This document shows positions 22,600 to 33,297 of a DNA stretch of 64,000 nt, piece by piece; the first letter of the stretch is position 1, and each line of letters starts with the position of its first letter. A program made the position numbers and the translations under genes. This DNA comes from Anniella stebbinsi. Taxonomy: Eukaryota > Chordata > Lepidosauria > Squamata > Anniellidae. The notes beneath the pieces are model-generated. The model made no database searches. It was not told the origin of the DNA and saw only the letters and a program-made list of their open reading frames with translations. The stretch spans positions 132,005,001-132,069,000 of the forward strand of contig JARDYH010000002.1 in NCBI GenBank assembly GCA_029215795.1. Reading direction: 5' to 3'.

Positions 22600-23200
22600 T
22601 AAAGACTTCTGAGCCCATGGATTTATTTTGAGTACTAGAACTGAACAGAGCTCACAATTCTTCCACACACAAAAACATTTGTGGTTACCCCAAGCTGTCT
22701 TCATTTCAGCAGTATAATTTAGGATCAAGGGTGAGTCATTTTGTTGTCACTATTGTTAAACAACTGGAAGTCAGAAACTCTTTCCTATCTACACAATTCA
22801 TCCAGCGATCCATCAGAGCTTCTCTATATGAGTGATTTACTGCATGCTCATGATTGGTCATTCTCAGAAGTTTGCCTTTTTCAGAATCTACACAATGCCA
22901 TCAACCTTCAGGACATCTCCCATGCTTTTTTCCAGTAACCTCGCTTTAAAATGCACACACACACACACACACACACACAAGATAATGTAGTATTTAAAAT
23001 AATCTTGGGATTAATTCCAACAATAAATGGCACTGTTTAATTAAACTTTATGGAGCATTGCCTGGAGGGGTAGTTTTCAACTACAAATCACGTGGTCGCC
23101 ATTGGTCACAATCTAAAGGAGCCTATAGTGAACATGAAAAGACCCAAGGGGAAAAAAAGCCTGGTAAGAATGCATTTTTTCCCTTAATGTAGAGACACTC
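22600..23200. other. Gene-free stretch with (CA)n
   Basis: Contains a (CA)n tract at about 22951-22979. No gene recognised. Confidence 0.5.
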
Positions 23201-23422
23201 CTGGACAGGACTATATGGGCCGCCCCAGTGGACGCTAGTGTCTCCCATGTCACTGGGGCAGTGAATCTGTTCCACGTTTCAGTCGGAACCAAACAGGACT
23301 CTAAGGGAACTACCTGAGGTGCACCTTGGATAGTTCATTTAGAGTTCTGACTGAAACCTGAAGCAGATTCACTGCCCCATTGACATCGGAGTCACCAGCC
23401 TCTACTGGGCCGTCCTGTAATT
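23200..23422. mobile_element. Foldback MITE
   Basis: CACTGGGGCAGTGAATCTGT and GTTTCAGTCGGAAC on the left are mirrored by GTTCTGACTGAAAC and AGATTCACTGCCCCATTG on the right; outer GGACAGGAC and GTCCTGT also pair. Boundaries are approximate and no target duplication was confirmed. Confidence 0.6.
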
Positions 23423-23775
23423 CAAGCACTGGGTACCTCTGAATGCTCCCTGCCCTTTCACAAAGATACAGAAAGGATCTGGCTGAGGGTTTAATTATTA
23501 TCTGTCAGGCTCCAAGAATCTCACACAACCTCCAGTTCACCTTCCTCATTCACCTCTAGCTACTAGCAAAGTATGTTGCAGCCTTCGAGCCTCTTCCAGT
23601 AGCAGCAAAGTGCCCCATGTCGAGTTCCTCCCACTGCGCTTTTATTAGGTTGCAATGACTCCCCTTTGACCCTAAAGTATACTGCTGAAATTAAGAAAGC
23701 TTGGGATAACCACAAATGTTTTTGTATGTGGAAGAATAGTAAGCTCTGTTCACTTCCCGTATTCATCCCCTGGAG

Positions 23776-23950
23776 AGACGGGTTCAAATCCCCAGCCATG
23801 AGTCTCACTGGATGACCTTTGGGCCAGGCAGGCGCTTTCTCTCAGCCTAACTTACCTCACAGGATTGTTGGTGAGGATAAAATGGAGAGAAGGAGGAGGA
23901 CTATGTAAGGCACCTTAGGAAAAAAATATGAGATAGAAATGAAGTATCAC
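23776..23950 (+). mobile_element. Sauria SINE, 5'-truncated
   Basis: Box B GGGTTCAAATCCCCAGCC is followed by GGATGACCTTTGGGCCAGGC, CTCAGCCTAACTTACCTCAC and a 3' end with ATGAGATAGAAATG. The head before box B is lost. Confidence 0.75.
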
Positions 23951-24091
23951 TATTACTAATAACAATAATAAAGAGAGGGAGAAATTGGGATATCTCCCTA
24001 TATCAACTTAGAAAATATCTGCAGTACAAAACTTTGAAACTGCTTCTCTTCTCTGGAAATTGTAGTTCAGGTATGGGGACAGGGAGATTAC

Positions 24092-24250
24092 TAGAATCAT
24101 AGAATAGTAGAGCTGGAAGGGGCCTATAAGGCCATCGAGTCCAACCCCCTGCTCAATGCAGGATTCCACCTTAAAGCATCCCTGACAGATGGTTGTCCAG
24201 CTGCCTCTTGAATGCCTCTAATGTGGGAGAGCCCACCACCTCCCTAGGTA
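24092..24250 (-). mobile_element. CR1 LINE 3' end, inverted
   Basis: Begins AGAATCATAGAATAGTAGAG (reverse complement of the ATTCTATG terminal repeat) and continues GGCCATCGAGTCCAACCCCC and CCTGACAGATGGTTGTCCAG, classic CR1 3' sequence in minus orientation. Confidence 0.85.
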
Positions 24251-25183
24251 TCTCTGATGCGCTTAACTGACCCGGCCTCAGATTGGGAGAGGTGGGAATT
24301 TTCCTTGGCAACCAGGCACATATCTATTCTGGCAGGCCCTCTGCTTTCGCTCAAGTGACAAGTCTGCCTCCCACAATGAGGCACCCAGCAGCCACATGAA
24401 TCCTTTTGTTGTGGTCATGTCGCTAAGGCTGACTACGTGCTTTAGTCTCCTTTGCGCAGGCAAGCGGAAGTGACTCTGAAGAGCAAACAGGAGACCGGGG
24501 ACTCCCTTTTAGCCAAGAAGGTGTTTGCACTGGAGGGTCACCCTTCAGAGCACTAGGGGTGGGAGTGAGGAAGGGAAAGAAACTGGTCCTGGAAGAGAAG
24601 GGACGCAAAACCGCAAGGGTAAGCTGAGAAGGCAGGTCCCTGCTGCCTGGCAGTGATCTAGGACAACAAAAGGAACAGGGAGCTGCTGGGATTGTTTGCT
24701 TAACCTTTCCGTTGAAAAGCCACAGCAGGGCTGGAAACTAGAAGGAACAGGTTGAAGAACAAAGCTAATCTCTGTACTAGAGAAGGTTTGCTCTGCTGAG
24801 AAGACCCACATACCTTTTCCTGCTTCACTTCCCTTATTGGGGTTGTCACATTTTGTCAATGAAAACTGTAATGCCTCCGAGCATATGGTGAGTTCTTCCC
24901 AGACCTTTGTTCCGAAAGGACTTGTAGACCCTGAGCACGTGCAGACTGTCTTGCTTTTGTGGAGAGAATTCACCTCTCACCCCTTTTGGGAACGTCCAAG
25001 CATGCATTGGAATCAAGCGGCTTGCACCACACTCTCAGCCTGCCTGTGAGGTTGCCAAGGGCTGCAGCGGTCTCACAGATGTTGCATCACAGAGTGTTGG
25101 GGGCCTGCGGAGATGCCAAGCTGCAAGTCTCTACTGCCAGCTATTACCTTGCTCCATTACCAATGCAGCTATAACCTCGGTCC
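24251..25183. other. Gene-free stretch
   Basis: The open frame on the minus strand at 24545-24973 has no recognisable domain. No repeats identified. Confidence 0.4.
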
Positions 25184-25524
25184 CCTCTACAAGGATTCGC
25201 TTTTGCGCCCGGTTAGGCGATTATGCACATAATCGCTGAAGCGCATTTACACCTAATACCTCTGCACAAGAGGCGGCGAGAGGAGGTGAAGCGCATTAAC
25301 GGATGACCAAAATGCACTTTACAAGTAGTTAATGCGCATAAGCGCTTGTTCACATAGTCAAAATGCGCTTTAACGGCCGGAGCAAAATAAAACTCGCTAT
25401 TTAACGAGCATTCGATAATGCGCATAATCGGAGAGATAACGCGCCTCTATGCCCGATTTGCGCTCCGTTCTTGTAGAGGTAAAAAATTTTAAGCGCCTTG
25501 AAAGAGCTTTAAACCTCCATGTAA
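25184..25524 (-). repeat. GCGC-rich dispersed repeat, copy 2
   Basis: Inverted relative to copy 1 at 1838. It starts CCTCTACAAGGATTCGCTTT and ends near GAGCTTTAAACCTCC, where the terminal inverse is decayed. The central palindrome has one change (GCGATTATGCACATAATCGC). Confidence 0.75.
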
Positions 25525-26300
25525 CGTCTTAAGTGTGGAGGGCACATGACAGCAAACGCACGCTTGGCGTGCACCTAAGGAAAACAGATCCGTCGGTGTT
25601 TTTCTGTTGTTCCTTCCCCCACTCTGGCAGCTGACCAAGAAGAGAATCAAATTCCGATCGATCCAGTGCAATTCTGGCTGGGTGGCATCTGTAGTGCTGA
25701 GCTCCTCAACAGCCAGCAACACTCCTAGTTGGGTTCTAGATGAGGCTTTCCTCACCCCATCATCCTGCCTCATTCACAGAATTTTACAGGGGGCAGAGGG
25801 GTGTCCGGATATAGTCTTCCATTCATTACTTCCCATGTTCTCCCATCGCTTCTTCTGCCTTTTCTCACGTCACAGAAAATCCATTAAGGATTAATGTGTT
25901 TTTTTTAACTTATCATGCTGGTCATTGACTGACATAATAAATGACTGATGAATCTGCACAATGCCATCAAATTGGTAGCACTAGAAGCCCTCCGTCTGGA
26001 AGCACCCCTAGTCAGGTTCTCCCCCTTTCTTTTAGTAGTTGGGCCTCTCCTGACTCTTTCCCGACTTCCAGAACCTGCTGGGCAAAAATGAGGCCTTCCT
26101 GGGACACAGCCTGTAAGCCAGGGGTGTGGAATGAGTAGCCCACAAGCCAAGGCACCCTATGAGGCCTCCCTGAAAGGCCTGCAAGTCTTCTCCTCAGGCC
26201 TGCCTCCTTATCGCAGTTAGGCCTGAAAAAGCCTCTCATGAGAGCCAGTGGGAGGCTGCTTTTCAAAGTCTAATTACTGCCCAAAGTGTGGGAGGGGATT
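25525..26300. other. Gene-free stretch
   Basis: No gene or repeat recognised. Open frames overlap on both strands without a family match. Confidence 0.4.
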
Positions 26301-26305
26301 GGGGA

Positions 26306-26407
26306 GGGGGCGTATGAGTATGTGGGAGAGGGTGTGTGTGTGTGAAAGAGACAGGGAAGAGAGGGTGTGTGTGTGTGTGAGAGAGAGAGAGAGACAGGGG
26401 GGAGAGG

Positions 26408-26443
<36 letters not shown>

Positions 26444-26454
26444 CAGGGGGAGAG

Positions 26455-26493
<39 letters not shown>

Positions 26494-26504
26494 CAGGGGG
26501 AGAG

Positions 26505-26543
<39 letters not shown>

Positions 26544-26553
26544 CGGGGGAGAG

Positions 26554-26610
<57 letters not shown>

Positions 26611-26659
26611 GAGAGGGTGTGTGTGTGTGTGAGAGAGAGAGAGACAGGGGGGAGAGGGT

Positions 26660-26713
<54 letters not shown>
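26306..26713. repeat. Compound GT/GA microsatellite with a higher-order unit
   Basis: Eight or so successive units of GGGAGAGGGTGTGTG... followed by GAGAGAGAGACAGG, each 40-60 bp and differing in the number of GT and GA pairs. The long open frames across it on both strands (Ser-Leu/Thr-His or Arg-Glu repeats) are low-complexity artefacts. Confidence 0.95.
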
Positions 26714-26718
<5 letters not shown>

Positions 26719-26869
26719 AAACGGGGCAGGGTTCAGGCAGACCTGTGACATGACGTGTTCCGTTGCACGTACCCCCAAGAAGGTTACCTATGAGGAAGTG
26801 CAGCCCCCCCCAGAGTGAACCCCCCCCACACACATTTTAACATGCCAATATTATAGAATATTACCATTT

Positions 26870-26993
26870 AGGACGCAATCCTATCCATGTTTAGACCAAA
26901 AAAGGCCCTACAATTCCCAGCAATTGCCGGTTGGGGAACGCTGGAGTTGTAAGTCTTGCTTTCTGTCAAAACATGCATAGGATTGCACCCTTA
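26870..26993. mobile_element. Small palindromic MITE (GGTGCAATCCTATG family), copy 2
   Basis: Left GGACGCAATCCTATCCATG, right ACATGCATAGGATTGCACCC, with AGGCCCTACAATTCCCAGC facing GAGTTGTAAGTCTTG. A TTA trinucleotide lies near both ends. Confidence 0.7.
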
Positions 26994-27004
26994 AACTTCT
27001 AAAT

Positions 27005-27210
27005 TTCATTTATTTTTATACCGAACTGGTGGCTGTGTTCTTCTTTGGCTTGCTGGTTGAACAGTTGTTTCGATTTGTCTTTCAATGTGTGATTGTATAG
27101 TTTTTATATGGGATGTGTTGCCTTTTCACTTTGTGCACACCGCCCTGGGATCCCTTGTGGATGAATGTGGGTGGTTTGTAAGTTTTAGAACAAATAAAAT
27201 AAACAAGAAA
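27005..27210 (+). mobile_element. L2-like LINE 3' end
   Basis: A 3' UTR-like segment with CACACCGCCCTGGGATCCCT and a tail AACAAATAAAATAAACAAG, matching the L2-type ending but not the copies at 2890 or 16225 closely. Confidence 0.5.
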
Positions 27211-27839
27211 AAAAGTTCCCTACCCTTGATGTAACAAGAAAGAGGAGCCAAAACTTGCCTTCCAGTCCAGGGGTCGATCCGAGGTATTTTATGGCTGAGG
27301 TGGAAAATCCAAACGGCAAACTCCCTCTTCCCGCTGTTTAACAGGGGCACGGTGTACCGGGAAGCTCCCACACATAAGCCCCGTGAAGATTGCAATTTGG
27401 CAGCCTCCACAGTGGTGTCTTCATTTCATCCACCTTGCAAGCGGATCCCTGCCTTCCCTGTCACGACACCCTTTTGTTTTCTGCTTGTTTCCTAGAACTG
27501 GTAATATGAGTCATCTGGACTTTACCCTTCGTGTCTGAAATGCAAACTTCCAACCACGCCAGCACCAGTTAGGCAAGACTGAGCAAAAAGAGCGATGGTG
27601 CAGGCAAAGACAGAAGGACTTTAGCATAACAAAAGCTGCGCCGCTAGCGTCTTCTCACAAGAAGCAGCTCCAGAGCCATGTTTTGCGTGTCTCATTGGCC
27701 CTTGACACGATTCCCAGGGATGCAAAACACAGGAGAATCTGCACGGTCAGAATAGAACAAGCTGTGTAGCTTAGTGACAGATTTATGGGGGGGGGGGGGT
27801 GTTCCAAAAAAGCATCCTGGGGATATCTTTGGAAGCTTC
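27211..27839. other. Gene-free stretch
   Basis: Only a G run at 27787-27799 is notable. Confidence 0.45.
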
Positions 27840-28184
27840 CCTCTACAAGGATTTGCTTTTGCGCCCGGTTAGGCGATTATGCGCATAATTGCTGAAGCGC
27901 ATTTACACCTAATACCTCTGCACAAGAGGTGGCGAGAGGCGATGAAGCGCATTAACGGATGACCAAAATGCGCTTTTCAAGTAGTTAATGCGCATAAGCG
28001 CTTGTTCACATAGGCAAAATGCGCTTTAACGGCCGGAGCAAAATAAAACTCGCTATTTAACGCGCAATCGATAATGCGCATAATCGGAGAGATAACGCGC
28101 CTCTACGCCCGATTTGCGCTCCGTTCTTGTAGAGGTAAATTTTTTAAAGCGCCTTGAAAGAGCTTTAAACCTCTCCTGTAGAGG
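27840..28184 (-). repeat. GCGC-rich dispersed repeat, copy 3
   Basis: Same orientation as copy 2, from CCTCTACAAGGATTTGC to CTCTCCTGTAGAGG, so both ends survive. Length matches copy 1 (345 bp). Only 2.3 kb separates it from copy 2. Confidence 0.78.
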
Positions 28185-28549
28185 CAGCCTTAGTGGGGAA
28201 GGGGGAGGCTCCTCTAAGACAGGGGGTCGGGTGGGGTGGGGGGCTGAATCATTCTGCTTAAGGGTTGAATTCAATATCAGAGAAGCTCTGAAGGGTCACA
28301 TTCCATTAGCAGGCAGAGGCAACAGGAATGAGCCCAAAATCTCAAAAGAGCAAGCATATTTTAGCTTAAAACCCTTACTGCCAGTAATAAAGGAGAGCAG
28401 CTCAACGTTTTAGAACAGAGGTGGGGACTATAAATACTTGTTATCAGTAAATAAATATGATACTCAGGGTCTAAGACAGGAATGGAATAGAGAATTAGAG
28501 CTTTCTGTTTTGCCCAATCAATGTGTTGCATAAATTATGCTATTCCCAA

Positions 28550-28960
28550 GTGTCCAAAGTCCAGATATGAAACACTTGACGAAAGACCTCCTGAAGCTTT
28601 GGAAACTAATTTATTATTCTGCGCAGAACAGGTGACCTCCGGACGCTAGCGCTGCTTTCCAGAGTCACACCGCGCCAAGGTTCAATCAATGCTCTTATAC
28701 TCCAAATGTTACATGTCATCAGCCCTCATCCCATTGGTTTATAGCCCCAGTGACATCATTTGGCAAACTCTGTTTTACTCTCGAGTAGTCCCAAGTAGTG
28801 GCCAGATGTGGCATTGCATTGCCATGTGTGATTTTACTTGTACCCAGAGATGCTTTGCAACGTCTCTTCACTTCTATCATTCCCTTATATGGCCATTTTG
28901 TCCCTCTAAGTCAGGTAGCTTAGGCCTTCCCTGATTGTGCATAATGAAGCCTGACCTGGA
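28550..28960 (-). mobile_element. Candidate LTR (minus strand) with promoter and poly(A) signals
   Basis: On the minus strand the order is AAACCAATGG (CCAAT box, 28731-28740), GTATAAGAGC (TATA-like, 28691-28700) and AATAAA (28610-28615). A U5-like tail follows, ending near TTTGGACA at about 28550. The 83-bp TATA-to-poly(A) spacing is what an R region gives. Both outer ends are uncertain and no retroviral coding sequence adjoins it. Confidence 0.4.
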
Positions 28961-29351
28961 GAAGAAGGAGCAATGACGATATTAACAAGCTCCTAGTTCT
29001 TGCACCAAATCTCTTGCAAGCAGCTTGACTTTTGCAGAAATGGATACAATGGACAGGCAGTGGGGAATGGGGCTTTGGGGTGCCGTGTGTGGACAGTTTG
29101 GGTGTGCGTGTCAGCGGACACATGTAGGATGCGTGTAAGATGCGTATCAGGGGAAATGGACATGTTTTGGGGTGAAAATTACAGATCTGTTCAGATTTTT
29201 ACAACAAATGGATCGTTGTTTTGACATCTGTACCTGAAGTTTCTATGGATCTCAGGCTACGCCTTATTCAGCAAAAAAAAAAAAAACTTGTTTCAGGTAT
29301 ATTGGACTCCACAATGCCTTTTTAATAAGGTTTTGTCTAATTCACATAAAT
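28961..29351. other. Gene-free stretch
   Basis: No recognised feature between the LTR-like segment and the DIRS element. Confidence 0.45.
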
Positions 29352-29815
29352 GCAGGTTGCTTACCTGTAGCCGTGGTTCTTCGAGTGGTCATCTGTGCAG
29401 TCACACATATGGGGTCTGCGCCTGCGCTGAGCCTTGCTTCGGGAAACTTCTATAGCTGAGATTGTTTTGGTGGGAACCCTCCACCACCGTCCTACTGCAC
29501 ATGCTCCAGTGAGTTCTCGCTTTCCCCTCAGTTCCTGGAGACCTAATCTGGCCTCGATTCCAAGGGCTACGGATGCACTGTGATGGGTATCGACTATAGT
29601 AAAGTTGTGCATGCGCTCATACCTGTGTTGGCACCATGTGAATTTATGGCGATGCCGAAGTGGGGACGGTGGATGGGTTGTGTGACTACACAGATGACCA
29701 TTTGAAGAACCATGGTTACTGGTAAGCAACCTGCATTTCTTCTTCGTGGTCTCTGTGCATCACACATATGGGCAATTAACAAGCTGATTTACCGGAGGTG
29801 GGTAGGTTCGCCAAA

Positions 29816-30215
29816 TCACTGTAAAATCACTGACAGCACTTCCCGACCAAAATTGCAGTCTCGCCTGGCTCTGATGTCCAACCTATAGTGGTTGACAAAC
29901 ATAGAGGTTTTAGACCAGTTGGTGGCTTTGCACAAATCCGGAATGGAAACTCCACGTCCAAATGCAGTTGATGTGGATAGTCCATGAGCGGAATGTGATT
30001 TTACTGAAGTTGGTGGGTCTTTTCCCGTAATCTGGTATGCTAAAGTTATAGTTTGCACAATCCAAGAAGCAAGTCTCTGTGATGACACTGGGCGTCCCTT
30101 CTTGCGTCCCCCATAGCACATGAAAGGTTTGGGGGATTTTTGAAAATACTATGACCTAGGCTTATAAAAAGCCATCACTCTTTTGACATCCAGGGAATGT
30201 AACTTGGATCCAAGT
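29816..30215 (-). pseudogene. DIRS-type tyrosine recombinase, C-terminal domain fragment
   Basis: One frame reads LHSLDVKRVMAFYKPRS, a TAG at 30149-30151, then GGRKKGRPVSSQRLASWIVQ, SVKSHSAHGLSTSTAFGRGV and FVNHYRLDIRARRD, with a stop at 29816. The layout matches the recombinase of DIRS elements: LDV-K/R near the start, the H-x-x-R box and the terminal catalytic tyrosine in FxxxYRLD. Here the H-x-x-R box is HSAH: the second arginine is replaced by histidine, a likely CpG transition. With the internal stop this makes the protein inactive. The N-terminal half, with the first catalytic arginine, is not visible. Confidence 0.75.
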
Positions 30216-30619
30216 GGGTCTGAAGGAGATTGAAAGAAAGTTGGTAAAACATTTTCCTAGTTAACGTGGAAATCTGACACCACCTTTGGGAGACAACAAA
30301 ACAGATGGCAGTCAAAAACGTTGGCTTTGACTCGACATCAGCCCCCCTAGTTGTAGTTCCGGTGTTCAGAGATATTTTAAAGGATGTTTATATGTCCTGG
30401 GATGTGATAACAACAGACAGCTGGGTCCTAGCAACTGTCAAGAGGGGATACAAGATAGAATTTGGAGCTCTACCTTCCACCGGTACCATAAAAATAACCT
30501 CTCCTTCACCCATACTTGAAGGGGAGGGGATGGTGGATGGGTTGTGTGTAAGGGAAGTGACTGCACAGATGATCACTAGATGAACCATGGTTACAGGTAA
30601 GCAACCTGCATTTCTTCTT

Positions 30620-30992
30620 CATGGTCTCTGGCCTTTTTGAACAGCTTCTTAGCTGTATTAATGGCCAAGGATTGCCCAGGCGTCAGGGGATCCGAGCGGC
30701 AAATGGATAGAGCCGGTCGGTCCCCAGTTGAGGTCACTGGTGGAGGCATGGATGACTAGTGAGATGGAGTCAAGATGGGTGTATAGACAGTCTCCAGAGC
30801 CCTTTTCCATAGGATGGCTCTTAATCTATCTGATTGATTTCTTCTAGCCTGCTTGGATAGGCTCATGCTGTGTGAACAGGCCTCAACTACACGGGATTCT
30901 CCGAGACTCAACAGACACAATGAATGTCCGCCCATTTATGGAAGCTTACTCCCACAACAAGAGCATTTTTTAAACAATGCTTTCTGTGCCAT
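30620..30992 (-). pseudogene. DIRS gag-like N-terminal fragment
   Basis: From an ATG at 30992 the frame reads MAQKALFKKCSCCGSKLP, a TAA, MGGHSLCLLSLGESR and then SLSKQARRNQSDRLRAILWK, with a second stop at about 30803. The paired cysteines, followed by GHSLCL and LGE, resemble the zinc-finger-like opening of DIRS gag proteins. It ends abruptly at 30620 next to an extra copy of the element's terminal sequence, so most of gag is deleted. Confidence 0.6.
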
Positions 30993-31386
30993 AGACGGAT
31001 CAATGTTGAGGCAGAAGCTCTGAGGGCCGTAAGGCGATTCCTCTAACCAACAGAACGACGAAATTTTTATTATTATTATTATTAACACTAAACACTAAGG
31101 GTAAGTAATAATAAAGAAATTATAAGTAAAACTATTGAAAGGTCTCAGCTAATTGTAGAATAAACGCAGTTCTTAACAAACGAAATTCCCGCAAGGCACC
31201 AAGCACAGAGGTCTCAAGGAACTGAGGGGAAAGCAGTAACCCACTGGAGCATGCACAGTGGGATGGTGGGGGAGGGTTCCCACCAAAATGATCGCATCTA
31301 CAGAAGTTTTCCAAAGCAAGGCTCAGCACAGAGCCCATATGTGTGATGAGCAGAGACCACGAAGAATTGTTGGAGATGTAATGCAC

Positions 31387-31907
31387 CTTTTATTCATTTT
31401 TTTACAATACCTAATAGTCACCTCCTCTTGGGAGGTGGTCCTAATATGGATAAACTTCATATTGGAACAGTGTTTAATACTGAACGATGTGCAAGTCCTT
31501 TTAAACTATTTAAACTATTTACTGGTGTTTCCCCCCCCCCCCAAAGTTAACATATGGTTTAGTTAGCCCAAATGGATTTTAATGAGCCAAAAGACTGATA
31601 TTACAAAGTTGGAAGGATCAATGTTCACTTCCCTTAATGCAATGGGCTAAAGGCCTAACAACGCTATCAACATTTGAACAGGTGGTATATAGGCACTCCT
31701 TGCAGTGGATTAATATATGGATATTTGATTTGCTTTTCTTGAAACTTATGCATAATCTCCCTCCCCCCCCCTTTTTAAAAAAAGAATGTTGTACTTGATG
31801 GAAGAATGTTGTATTTGGTAGAATATTGATAATTGCATGTAATCCCCCCCCCCATGATTTGTTTTCTGTTTTGTTTTGTTAAATTCACAATAAAAGGGAA
31901 AAGATCA

Positions 31908-31953
<46 letters not shown>

Positions 31954-33289
31954 GAATGGAGGTAGGGACTACACCAAAACCACAAACTAGCAAAGATCAG
32001 TGGTTGGGGGGAAATGGGTATAATCATATGGGAAACCCCAGAAGGCTGCATTGGGACACGCTAGGCAGTCCCCAGGCCTGAGGTTCAACAGCCCTCTGTG
32101 AGAAGACCCATAAAAGCAGAAAAACCTTCTGGAAAGATCACTTGCCTGTTACTTTCAGTCTTCCACTGCTGGGAAGTATTTGGTGAATTCTTGGCCATGC
32201 TCAGCGGAAACCCTAAAAAGTGCCTGGAATTCTTTGCAACACAGAAGACTCTGGGGCAGATGAGTGGATGGGAGAAATATTTTTGAGAAGGTAGAAAAAT
32301 TGGAAATCCCTGCAATCAACAATGGAGGAGTCCAAACTAAGCTTATGGAATTGTGATGGTTTTGATACAAACAGTGCTTGAAGTGAGGAGGAAGGAGTGA
32401 AGCAGTTTCAGATTAGGCCAAACTCAATTACATCAGTTGAAAAGAAGCAGGATGGCTTTGGGCCTGCCTAAAAAGAAGCAGGATGGCACACTACCCTGGT
32501 TTGAGTCTTGGCTGCAATACATACATGGAAATGTTCTAAAGGCTGATGACAGGAAGGTTTACTGGTGGAAGAGAAACAAATTCAGCCATAAAAACTAACT
32601 GCATGGATTGGAGATCACCTGGGAGGCAGTTAGACATAAATCTGGGCTTACAATCAACCAATAAAAAAAAAAATGAAAACACATCAACTTGTGAGCAAGC
32701 CCACATGAAGTCCAGGTAAACATGCATGGCGTCCAACTCTTAATGGGCATCTTTAGAAGCCAGATACCCCAATGCACCCTTAATCATTGGTCTTTAACTG
32801 GCATGTTGAGACTCATAAGCAGGTAACATCAGTGGCCCCACCATTTTCTTTTTAAAATTATAATTGAAACAGGAGGAAGGAGGGGGGAGAGGAGAAAAGC
32901 AAAAGCAATAAATGGGCACCAGGTCTGAAAAGGTTGAATGTGAATACCTTAGACCAGCAAAAGTAAGTCATAACCTATGTGATGATGTGGACCTAAAAGT
33001 GCCTTATGACTCTATAGCAGCATTTAAGAGATTTTAAGTCGACAAATTTTAATCTATTCATAAGAAAAAGGAAACTCTTCTCTCCTCGCCCCTCCAAAAC
33101 CAGTTGTGTAAGAAGACACCACCACCTGCATCTTTTTGAGATCCATCTGTAGAAGTCAGACGAACTGTATGCATCAAAGTTCAGTGTTCTCTACTTTCAC
33201 AGAGTGGCACTCCAGGACTCACCCACTGTTGTTTAAAAAACAAGACACTCATTTGGTTAACAGTCGTATTTGAGCAACCTAAAGGAAAG
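31387..33289. other. Gene-free stretch with poly-C and (AAT)n tracts
   Basis: AT-rich sequence with C runs (31531-31542, 31762-31771, 31843-31852) and an (AAT)n tract at 31909-31953, preceded by ACAATAAAAGGGAAAAG. This resembles a LINE 3' tail of unknown family. Nothing coding was recognised. Confidence 0.45.
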
Positions 33290-33297
33290 AGCAACAG

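Larger units (their letters stand above)
29352..31386 (-). mobile_element. DIRS-like tyrosine-recombinase retrotransposon, internally deleted
   Basis: About 2 kb in minus orientation: left terminal repeat (31386 to about 31190), gag start (30992), gag remnant to about 30620, recombinase domain (about 30215-29816), an inverted copy of the outer terminus (29680-29736) and the right terminal repeat (to 29352). The left repeat and the right one are inverted relative to each other: both hold GGTGGGAACCCTCC, GCAAGGCTCAGC or their complements. The stretch TGCAGGTTGCTTACC and the following 40 bases at the right end are complementary to 29680-29736, between the recombinase and the right repeat, as in the internal complementary region of DIRS elements. 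Reverse transcriptase and RNase H are missing, so the copy is non-autonomous. Confidence 0.75.

Noticed and set aside
26263..26833. Long open frames of Ser-Leu/Thr-His or Arg-Glu repeats on both strands
   Set aside because: They are translations of a GT/GA microsatellite in several frames, not proteins.
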